In this document: one piece after another, positions 45,899 through 53,246 of the stretch | Position numbering within the stretch: the first letter of the stretch is position 1 | How the letters are laid out: the number at the start of each line of letters is the position of its first letter | NCBI GenBank assembly: GCA_963540815.1 | Contig: CAUTQY010000005.1 | Coordinates: forward strand, 61,493-125,492 | Length of the DNA: 64,000 nt | Source: Scybalousia_A sp963540815 | Lineage (GTDB): Bacteria; Bacteroidota; Bacteroidia; Bacteroidales; P3 | Reading direction: 5' to 3' | Made by a program: the position numbers and the translations under genes | Notes under the pieces: model-generated | Database searches by the model: none | The model's input: the letters and a program-made list of their open reading frames with translations, nothing else | Told to the model about the DNA's origin: nothing

Positions 45899-46318
45899 AT
45901 GAAAAAAATAATATCATTCGTATTTTTTATTTCGTTATTCGGAAGTAGTTTTTGTTTCTCACAATCTCCATTTCAAAATAGTATAATTAGAAAGGCTTCA
46001 GACAAAGAAACAATCTACGTTACTGTCGAGTCTGATAAGGTAAAAGATACTATTGCAAGTTTGGAACTTGATGGATGGGTATTTGAAGGAATGGCTCGAA
46101 ATAGAGACAAGACTTGGACTATAATTATGGTTAGATGGAATAACAATAAAATTGACGGTTATGGAGAAGATAATATTCTCGGAGATAAAATTCCTGACGG
46201 TGTTTATTATACCGACCACTACCCTTATAGCGGTCATATGATAAGAATGGAACAAACTTTTAAGGACGGCAAATTAATTGGAACAAAAATGTTTATGGAT
46301 AATAACGAAAAAGAATAA
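45899..46318 (+). CDS. Small secreted protein with ILGDKIPDG motif
   Basis: 139 residues from the ATG at 45899, which begins a good signal peptide (IISFVFFISLFGSSFCFSQ). The body has ETIYVTVESDKVKDTIASLE and NILGDKIPDGVYYTDHYPYS. The ILGDKIPDG block is shared with the preceding gene, so the two are probably paralogues. The motif GxIPDGxY resembles the repeat spacing in toxin-antitoxin or MORN-like proteins, but I cannot assign a family. It is the last chromosomal gene before the rearrangement junction. Confidence 0.6.
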   Translation: MKKIISFVFFISLFGSSFCFSQSPFQNSIIRKASDKETIYVTVESDKVKDTIASLELDGWVFEGMARNRDKTWTIIMVRWNNNKIDGYGEDNILGDKIPDGVYYTDHYPYSGHMIRMEQTFKDGKLIGTKMFMDNNEKE

Positions 46319-46343
46319 CTTTAAAAAACATATTATAAAAGAG

Positions 46344-46383
46344 GCAGTGGTGCTTATGTGCAATTATTCATAAGCACCACTGC
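46344..46383. repeat. Perfect 15-bp inverted repeat at the rearrangement junction
   Basis: GCAGTGGTGCTTATG (46344-46358) and CATAAGCACCACTGC (46369-46383) are exact complements around a ten-base loop. The right arm contains the HHC codons of the pcfJ C-terminal fragment. GCACCA at 46374-46379 also occurs (as TGGTGC, 437-442) at the other junction. On the minus strand the hairpin is followed by CTCTTTTAT, so it could also act as a terminator. Confidence 0.75.
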
Positions 46384-46602
46384 GTATTCTGCGCAGGGTA
46401 CTATAGCAATGCTGACAGCCTAATCTTCTCTGCCACCATCAATGGTGAGCGAGTTGAGACGGTGGAGTTTGACCTAAAGCAGTTTCGGGTGGTGCAGAGC
46501 AGAGGGGGGTGCAACAAGAACACCGAGTATCACGACCGCATCGTGAGCCTTGTAAACAGCAACGCAGATGCCATCCGACAGAGAATGAGGCAAGCAGCAT
46601 AA
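46374..46602 (+). pseudogene. pcfJ C-terminal part, detached
   Basis: The frame reads HHCVFCAGYYSNADSLIFSA, TINGERVETVEFDLKQFRVV, QSRGGCNKNTEYHDRIVSLV and ends in RQRMRQAA with stop 46600-46602. This is the expected continuation of the PcfJ protein whose N-terminal and central part ends with SHMHH at 437-450 on the minus strand. No start codon belongs to this fragment. Together the pieces make one PcfJ with no missing residues at the join, so one ancestral gene was separated by a rearrangement. Confidence 0.85.
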
Positions 46603-46658
46603 GTTTAACCAATGGTGGGAGGAACACGACACCTCCCACCCCTTAAAACCAAATAAAG

Positions 46659-46895
46659 ATGAAAGCAGTACAAGTTTACTATCAATGCAAGGGGAGACCA
46701 ACGATACTCCACACAGACGTGGAAGAAGTACCACAAGACGAGAAGCGCAACCTTTCACACCGTGAGTTCCGCTGTCGCCACTGCGGAGAGAGTTGGGTTG
46801 AGTGTCTGGGTAGCCCGATAACTCTTGAAAAGGAAGTAGAGAACCATTTGAGAGATTATTACAAGAACATCATCTATTGTCAGCAGGGCAAATGA
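46659..46895 (+). CDS. Small ICE protein with CxxC motif
   Basis: 78 residues (MKAVQVYYQCKGRPTILHTD...). A CRHCGESW motif resembles half a zinc ribbon. It directly follows pcfJ in the same direction, as small genes do in Bacteroides ICEs. No lesion is visible. Function unknown. Confidence 0.55.
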   Translation: MKAVQVYYQCKGRPTILHTDVEEVPQDEKRNLSHREFRCRHCGESWVECLGSPITLEKEVENHLRDYYKNIIYCQQGK

Positions 46896-46932
46896 CAATC
46901 CCTACTGACCTGACAACTAAAAATTTTATACT

Positions 46933-47076
46933 ATGACGATTAAGATTGAGAGCCTTATCAACCAGTGGGATAGCGAGACGAATGACGTGATAGTCCGTTT
47001 CCTCAACCTGCTGACACTTGCCAAGAGCCGCAAAGAACTGGAGCAGGCACTGGACTTTACCCCGTTCAAGGAGTAA
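46933..47076 (+). pseudogene. Small ICE gene, probably truncated by a stop
   Basis: The ATG at 46933 gives 47 residues (MTIKIESLINQWDSETNDVI to LEQALDFTPFKE) before TAA at 47074. The sequence after the stop keeps ICE-like composition up to about 47187 but contains several more stops in all frames, so the gene may once have been longer. Helical, charged; function unknown. Confidence 0.4.
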
Positions 47077-47199
47077 TACAAGAAGCACCTGTGATGGTGA
47101 TTTGGCAGCGGACACCTTTGAGTGAAGCAGGTCTGCCCGTACAACGGCGGCACAGCCGAGAACCGATTACTGATAGTTGAATTTTAACAAGAGAGTATC

Positions 47200-47439
47200 A
47201 TGGCACATTTTGCGGGAACTTACCTTATTCCCTTGTTTGCCATCATACCGTTGGAGTATGGAGATTACAGCGGACTTGATGATTTGGACACGGAACTTAT
47301 CCAGTCGTTCATTGACGCAAAATTCCCCCACGGCTATGTGATGGACATAAGGGACGCTGACAATCCTTTCTTCTGTTCGCACCCCGACATCGGAGGACTG
47401 GCATCAGAGGTGGTGGAAGCCGATTTCTACCACGCATAA
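47200..47439 (+). CDS. Small ICE-associated hypothetical protein
   Basis: 79 residues (MAHFAGTYLIPLFAIIPLEY ... HPDIGGLASEVVEADFYHA). Acidic, with no membrane segment beyond a short hydrophobic start. It lies in the run of small genes that follows pcfJ in Bacteroides conjugative transposons. Intact; function unknown. Confidence 0.55.
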   Translation: MAHFAGTYLIPLFAIIPLEYGDYSGLDDLDTELIQSFIDAKFPHGYVMDIRDADNPFFCSHPDIGGLASEVVEADFYHA

Positions 47440-47491
47440 CATTAACAAGGTAACGGTGGGGCTGACCACCCCACCACAATACAAATTCAAT

Positions 47492-47932
47492 ATGGCAACG
47501 AAGATGACCGTGAACGGAGTAAGCACCACACAAAATGGGCAGGAGCAGTATGAGACCTTTACTACCAGCACCCGACCAAAGCGGACGGCAGGGCAGTATG
47601 ACTACCGCCATACGGGCGGAGTGCTTTTCACTTGTGTCCGTCCGAAACTGGAGCAGTGCAGGGCAAAGCGGGATGAATGGCTGAAGAAGTAAAGGCATCG
47701 CAATGAAATGTTGAACAAAGCCGAGGCAAGGCGTGTCAAAAAAGACTGGCTTATGATAGAGAATGAGGAAATCTCCATCCGGTCATATGACGAGGGCATC
47801 ACCGCTTATGGCAGCGAAACCGCCTGCCTGCGCCTTGCCTGCCAGTTCGCAGGGGCTCCGCCGCTGAACGGAACGGTGGGACAGTGCGAGGACTGGAAAA
47901 CGTGGTACTTCAAGTTGAAGCGAGGGGACTGA
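47492..47932 (+). pseudogene. DUF3873-like ICE gene with an internal stop
   Basis: The ATG at 47492 gives MATKMTVNGVSTTQNGQEQY and YDYRHTGGVLFTCVRPKLEQ, which matches my recollection of the DUF3873 family of Bacteroides mobile elements. A TAA at 47690-47692 interrupts it. The same frame then continues RHRNEMLNKAEARRVKKDWL to WKTWYFKLKRGD, stop 47930-47932. A single-base change would restore a 146-residue protein. It is one of several ICE genes here disabled by a single nonsense codon. Confidence 0.65.
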
Positions 47933-48173
47933 CCTCTCGCTTCTCTTTCTTTAATGAGTAGGGAAAGGGCGGAAAAGAAAGAGAAGCAGAAAAGAAACCC
48001 TGTTCCGTACTTGCAGAAGGCACGTGGCATTACAATAAGCACATTTGAGGCAGATTGAGTTCTTTCTAACCTGTTTTACAACTAAATCACAATTAAAAGT
48101 ATATAAAATCGGCAATAAATTTGTCCTGTTGCCGAAAATATATTACCTTATGTACCCATAAACAACGTAAAAG

Positions 48174-48887
48174 ATGAATGTTAGCAAAAGAGACATAATC
48201 GATTATGCAGCCAGACACAAGCGGTTCAGCCTGTCACAGATAGCTGATGATTATGGCATGAATCATAACACAGCCCGACAGTATCTGAGCATTCTCGCAA
48301 AGGAGAACAAACTGGTTCGTATAGGATAAGGTGAGTATGCCCTGCCTGACAATTCCCTGCTGCCTTTCACCTACCAGCCAACTGCCGAGGTCAAAAAAAT
48401 GTATGACACCCTTAAATGGGAACTGCCCTTCACGGACTTCTGTGTCTATGATGGCAGAATTTTCAATCCTCTCCAGCATCATGTCTCGGTAAACCATGCC
48501 GTTTATATTGAGACCAACCGTGATACCGTTGATGCTGTTTTCGGAAGGCTCAGAGAACAGTTCGGTGATGTGTTCAAGCAACCGTCCACCAGTATGATGA
48601 GCGACTATGTTGACTTGTCTAAACCATGCATCATCATCAAGGCACTGGTTACAGAGGCGCCCATCACGATGCAGGCTGGTGTTTGTGTGCCTGCCATTGA
48701 AAAATTGCTCGTCGATATTCAGAAAGACTAGGATTTGGATTATATGCGTGGAGCCGAGAGCCTGTATATATTCCAGATGGCATTTGACCAGTATTTCGTC
48801 AACAACCAGAAACTCCTCCACTACGCCAAGCGCAGGGGAATACGAGAAACCATAGACAAACTTATCCAAGAATCAAAACAAAAATGA
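48174..48887 (+). pseudogene. AbiEi-like antitoxin gene with two internal stops
   Basis: From the ATG at 48174 the frame encodes a winged-helix N-terminus (RDIIDYAARHKRFSLSQIAD, DDYGMNHNTARQYLSILAKE), as in type IV AbiEi-family antitoxins. In-frame TAA (48327-48329, after KLVRIG) and TAG (48729-48731, after DIQKD) interrupt a 237-codon frame. That frame otherwise reads smoothly to ETIDKLIQESKQK. The stop overlaps the AbiEii start (ATGA), the usual coupled antitoxin-toxin arrangement. The antitoxin would repress its own operon and counter the nucleotidyltransferase toxin. As it stands it cannot be made full length. Confidence 0.7.
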
Positions 48888-49742
48888 TCAGCAAAGAGTG
48901 TTACACCGCAGCATGGATTGACCAGAAATCCAAGGAACTGCAATACACAGACAAAAACATCATTGAGAAGGTTATCCGTACCTTTTCCCTGCTTGACATG
49001 CTGGCGCAGTCGGGCTGTCCTTTCCATTTCAAAGGCGGTTCCTCTCTCATGCTTCTGCTGAAAGACCGCCAGCACCGACTGAGCATTGACATTGACATCA
49101 TCTGTCCGCCGGGAACGGAAATAGAACAGTACCTGCAAGCCTACAAGGACTTCAGTTTTATAGACTACAAGCCTGTTGAGCGCATCCAGCGCGGTGCAGA
49201 CATTCCCAAGAGCCATTCCAAGTTCTTCTATCAGGTGGCATTCCTTGACGGCGGCAGCCGTAATGAGAGCATACTACTTGACGTGCTGAATGAGGACTGC
49301 CATTATCATGAGGTGAACACAATGCCGATAGAAAGCCCATTCTTGAAAATGGAATGGGAGCCGAGCATGGTGAGAGTGCCATCTGTCGGGGATATTCTCG
49401 GAGATAAACTGACAGCCTATGCCCTTAATACGACGGGCATCCCCTACTGCAAGAAGGAAAGGGATTGCAGCATGGAAATCATCAAGCAACTCTATGACAT
49501 TGCCCGTTTGTTTGAAAAGACAGAAAGTCTTGACACAACCGCCAAGGCTTTCAGCCGCATTGCCGAGGTGGAGCTGTCATACCGCAGTCTGGAGAACAAC
49601 ACGAAGCTCATCTTTGATGACATCCGTCAGACCTCACTTTGTCTTGCCACACGGGGAATGGAGGGCAACGAGCATTTCGACATGCTACAGCGTGGCGTAC
49701 AGCGCATAAAGCCGTTTATGTTCCGTGGCAAGTATGTCATGG
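48884..49742 (+). pseudogene. AbiEii-like nucleotidyltransferase toxin, C-terminally truncated
   Basis: The open frame runs 48884-49831, but only residues 1 to about 286 look like AbiEii/DUF1814: PFHFKGGSSLMLLLKDRQHR (GGxSL), LSIDIDIICPPG (DxD metal site) and SVGDILGDKLTAYALNTTG. After YVMEDA the sequence is the antisense of a response-regulator gene, so the real coding sequence stops near 49742 and the last 30 residues of the frame are accidental. AbiEii toxins transfer nucleotides and arrest growth. The catalytic N-terminal domain is retained, but the C-terminal helical domain is cut, so activity is doubtful. Confidence 0.7.
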
Positions 49743-51595
49743 AGGATGCAGCCTTTGAAGCCTGCCTTGACAAATGCCTCGTGGTTCCTCTCCGTCCTTG
49801 CGGTCATGGCAAGCACTGGCACGCTCTTTGAGTTGCCGATGTTGGCACTGCGCAGAAACTCCAGCAGGTCGAAGCCACTCATACCGCCCAGCATGATATC
49901 CGTGATGATGAGGTCGTAGTCGTTCTTGCGCATCCTGTCTAACAGTTCGTCCACAGTATGGCAACCCCACAACCTGTATCTTCTTTCTTGAAAGCATCTC
50001 AACGGTCATTTTCAGCACCACGCCGTCATCGTCAAGCACTGCCACACGCAGACCTTCGGGCAGTCTAACCGTTCCTTTATCCGTCAGTTGCATCACCTCC
50101 GCGTCACCCTCAATGGCAGGGAGCTTGACGGTGAAGCGGCTGCCGACATCAACGAGGCTCCGCACCTCTATGGTGCCGCCCATCAGTCGCACCAGTTCCT
50201 GTGTGATGCTCAGTCCGAGACCGAAGCCCTCCTGTGTGTCGGCATTCTCCAGTCGGTTGAAAGGCGCATAGATGCGCTTGATTTGTTCCTCGGTCATGTC
50301 CGTGCCCGTGTCGGATATGGTCATCGTCAGGGTGTTGTCCCTATACTCCAACTCCATGCCTACCTTTACGCTTTTAGTGAACTTGACGGCATTCGACAGC
50401 AGGTTGCTGCCTATCTGGATGATACGCTTGCGGTCGCTGACCACCACGGTGTCGTCACCCTTGAAGTCATAGTCAAAGTCGAGCTTCTTGGCATTTGCCA
50501 GCGGCGCAAACTCGGATGCTAATTAGCGCAGCACGTCCTTCACACGGAACGGCATCATCTCCACCTCGTCCTTGCCAGTGTCTAAGCGGTAGTAGTTCAG
50601 CAGTGAGTTGAGGAGCGACAGCATACGGTCTGCCGACTTGTGTACCGGCTCACCGTACTGCTTCACCCTGCCGTCCACGTCCGAGTCCTCTATCATGTCG
50701 GCATATCCCTTGATGGCGGTCAGCATCATGTCGTGGCGCATGGTGAGCAGTTCCTCGTTGTGTTGGTTGCTCTCTTGGAGCAGCAACTGGTTCCTGTGCC
50801 GCTTGTCAAGGTCACGGTGCAGCATCCAGAAGAACAGGACGGCAAGCAGGAAAGCGGCAAGCCCGAAAGTTGGCGGTTGCGCCCTATGAGTGTGTCCATG
50901 TGGGTGAACAGCCGTTCCGTGCTTCGCTCCTGTGATGCCTCTATGTCCGATGCCAGCGACGTGAGGATGTCGTCCGTCTGCTGCCTGGCACGGCTCAATG
51001 CACGAAGGTTGTCCCATTCCGTCTGCTCGTCGGCTTTCTTCCTGCTTTTGAAAAGCCCCCTCAGCCCCGTTGTCTTGTGACGGTTCTCCTGTAGGTTCTC
51101 GCTCACTTCATCCGTCAGCCGTTCGTTGGCGCGGTTCGCACGCCGTACAATCTCCGGCATCAGTTCCTTCATGAGTGCGTTGATGTCGCGCAGCCTGTCG
51201 AGGTCGGTGTGTATGGCAAGCAGATGGTCTTTCTTCTCTGCCACGAGGTTTCTTATCTCGCCCACACGCCGTACCTGTGCCGTGTCGGGTATCTGACGTT
51301 TCAGTGAGTCGAACATACAGAGGACAGCGGTCTCTTTCTTTTCATACTCCGCCATCTGCTCCTCTTCCCATGCCGCCACCTGCTCATCAAGCAGCGTAAG
51401 GTCGAAGAGTTGTATGAAAGCGCGTTCTGACAGGTGTCGCCGCTTTATGTTCTCGGCATACCTGCGGTTAGTGTCCTCCAGTTTCCTGTTCTGGAAAACT
51501 ACAACGCTTGCGGCCACGACAAAAAGTATGAGCAGCGAGATATAGCCGCCCAGCATCTTCAGGTGCAGCCGCACCAGTGAGTCTTTATGTCGCAT
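49742..51595 (-). pseudogene. RteA-like hybrid sensor histidine kinase/response regulator, broken
   Basis: The start at 51595 gives a membrane anchor (MLGGYISLLILFVVAASVVV) and a long coiled sensor region. After a frameshift near 50870-50890 a second TM follows (FGLAAFLLAVLFFWMLHRDL) with the HisKA His box TMRHDMMLTAIKGYADMIED. A stop follows RVKDVLR (TAA, 50523-50525), then the ATPase domain (NLLSNAVKFTKS, SDTGTDM, GFGLGLSITQELV). Another frameshift near 50000 precedes a receiver domain with Asp in IITDIMLGGMSGFDLLEFL. It ends abruptly in AFVKAGFKGCI. This resembles RteA-type regulators of CTnDOT ICEs. At least three lesions plus the truncation disable it. Confidence 0.75.
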
Positions 51596-51743
51596 GAAAT
51601 CTTCTTACTTTATGGTGTTATCCCTTATACCACATATATAATAAGGTGCAAAGGTAGTCATAAAAAACGGGAATCAGTCACTTCCCCTGTGAAATAAACG
51701 TTAAATGCCGTCATTACCGCCGTCTGACGGCTGCACACAAACA

Positions 51744-51775
51744 GACAGTAGCAGGGTTTCAGCCCTGCTACCGTC
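51744..51775 (-). terminator. Terminator downstream of the 51795-52875 genes
   Basis: Stem GTAGCAGGG / CCCTGCTAC (51748-51756 and 51763-51771) with outer partial pairing, just after the stop of the small acidic protein gene on the minus strand. Confidence 0.6.
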
Positions 51776-51794
51776 CTGTGTGTCTTATATGAGA

Positions 51795-52010
51795 TTACTT
51801 AAATAAGTCCTCGTCAAAGATGATGTCCCCAAAGTCAAACTCTTTAGAGAAAGCGATATTGCCACCGTCGCCGCCACCGAAGCCGATGCCGTCGTCACCG
51901 CTGTTCATGTCCGTGATACTCGCACACAGGAGCAAGCCCTTGTTGCATGACAGTTGCAGCAGTTCCGATTGCACATACTGTTTCTTGCTGTTTGGATTAT
52001 CTGTTCTCAT
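51795..52010 (-). CDS. Small acidic, glycine-rich hypothetical protein
   Basis: 71 residues. It starts MRTDNPNSKKQYVQSELLQL, contains MNSGDDGIGFGGGDGGNIAF, and ends DFGDIIFDEDLFK. It is very acidic at the C-terminus and has a short Gly/Asp run. It follows the secreted-protein gene on the same strand (19-bp gap), with a terminator after it. It resembles tiny conserved proteins of Prevotella-like genomes by style only. No function proposed. Confidence 0.45.
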   Translation of the reverse strand: MRTDNPNSKKQYVQSELLQLSCNKGLLLCASITDMNSGDDGIGFGGGDGGNIAFSKEFDFGDIIFDEDLFK

Positions 52011-52029
52011 ATATCTTTTTGCAAATTTG

Positions 52030-52875
52030 TTACTTGATGCTTACCTTCTTCCCACCGTGTATGTACACGCCCTTTACGGTGGGCTTCTGTGAGAGCCTTA
52101 TGCCGCTTATCGTGTACCAGCCGTCGTCGCCTGCGGCGGTGCGGTCGTTGCTGTCGGCATCGTCAGACAGCTCGTAGCCCTCGGCTATCTTCCATCCGCT
52201 TTCGTTTTGCTCTCCCAATATTTTACCCTCGGAGTCGCAGAGGTAGTACAAGTACAAATATTGATAAGTCATATCCAGGTACTGAGTGCCCACGGGCGAC
52301 ACCATCGAGCAGTCCTCCAGCGCGATGCCGCTGCTGCCGTCGTGACCGACCACGAGGTTGCCTTCCGAGGTGAACGTCGTGCCCTTCAGCACGATGAAGG
52401 CGCCGTTGTGGGCGCGGAAGGCGAACTCGCCTGAAACGGTAGAAGTACCCACGCCAACAATGTGGTCAAGCGTCACCTCCACACCGTCACCGTCGGCACG
52501 GATGATTGACTCTCTGGCGCCGGCTTTGACAAGGCTCGCCGTCAGCACGTCCGAGCCAATGAAGGTGGTGCTGACGGAAAGCCAGAAGATGCTGCCGTTG
52601 GAATTCACCACACCCTTGCTGCTCAGCGTCACGTCGGCGGCAATGTTCACCGTCAGGCCATCAACGCCCGCATTATAGACAAGGGATTCGGCGGCATCGT
52701 CGGGGTCGTAGCTGAAGGCACCGTTGCTCAGGATGTCGCCATAGTTCGAGTCAGTAACCCGCGTGCCATCGACATACAGGTCGTAGTCCGTAGCGTGCGC
52801 GTATGCCGTCAAAAGCACACACAGCGCCATCAGAAGAACGCTCCGCGATTTTTGAATGATTCGTTTCATATTCAT
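52030..52875 (-). CDS. Exported protein with Prevotella-style C-terminal tail
   Basis: 281 residues with a signal peptide (SVLLMALCVLLTAYAHATD). A β-rich, Thr/Ser/Gly-rich body of about 180 residues follows (VNIAADVTLSSKGVVNSNG...). The C-terminus (WYTISGIRLSQKPTVKGVYI, HGGKKVSIK) is the tail common on many secreted proteins of Prevotella and relatives. Its G+C is higher than the core genes, which fits acquisition with the ICE from a Prevotella-like host. The frame is intact. Probably surface or secreted; activity unknown. Confidence 0.7.
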   Translation of the reverse strand: MNMKRIIQKSRSVLLMALCVLLTAYAHATDYDLYVDGTRVTDSNYGDILSNGAFSYDPDDAAESLVYNAGVDGLTVNIAADVTLSSKGVVNSNGSIFWLSVSTTFIGSDVLTASLVKAGARESIIRADGDGVEVTLDHIVGVGTSTVSGEFAFRAHNGAFIVLKGTTFTSEGNLVVGHDGSSGIALEDCSMVSPVGTQYLDMTYQYLYLYYLCDSEGKILGEQNESGWKIAEGYELSDDADSNDRTAAGDDGWYTISGIRLSQKPTVKGVYIHGGKKVSIK

Positions 52876-53139
52876 TGATTTTAATTTGGTTATATTCTTG
52901 TGATTTATACTGATTTGCCAGTTAGGGTCAGATGCACAATTTTACCATGCTATGGATAAACACGCATTTTCGCAACAGAGGTAATCAAATTCCCTCTAAA
53001 AAACAAATTATTGACTGGATTTCGCGTTTTTGCACGTAGAAATTCATGTTTTTCTATGAAAAACAGCCTCAAATTTGTCACTTTTGTCCAAGAATAATTC
53101 AAAAACACGAATATCAGTGTAAGAAAATCGCAGAAACAT

Positions 53140-53170
53140 TTTGGAGTTTCAAGTAAAATGAGTAAATTTG
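53140..53170 (+). promoter_or_regulatory. Promoter of the three-gene cassette
   Basis: TTTG (53140-53143) and TAAATTTG (53163-53170), spaced by 19 bases, match the Bacteroidetes -33/-7 consensus. They lie 77 bp before the start of the giant protein gene, in an otherwise gene-free AT-rich stretch (52876-53246). Confidence 0.6.
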
Positions 53171-53246
53171 CAGCCTGAAAGTTTTTCGCGTAGGCATTAG
53201 CCTGAACTATTAAGTAAATGACATTATACCCCTTAACCATAAAGCA

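Noticed and set aside
46344..46383. Reading the 15-bp inverted repeat simply as a terminator
   Set aside because: On the plus strand no T run follows and one arm is pcfJ coding sequence at a breakpoint. A terminator role on the minus strand is possible but does not explain the match with the other junction.
745..48731. Reassigned TAG/TAA codons as an explanation for many in-frame stops
   Set aside because: Core genes end normally with TAG, TAA and TGA (era with TAG), the interrupted genes also carry frameshifts, and both TAG and TAA occur inside them. Pseudogene decay explains all of this.
49745..49831. The C-terminal 30 residues of the AbiEii open frame
   Set aside because: They are the antisense of the receiver domain of the RteA-like kinase (AFVKAGFKGCI on the other strand).
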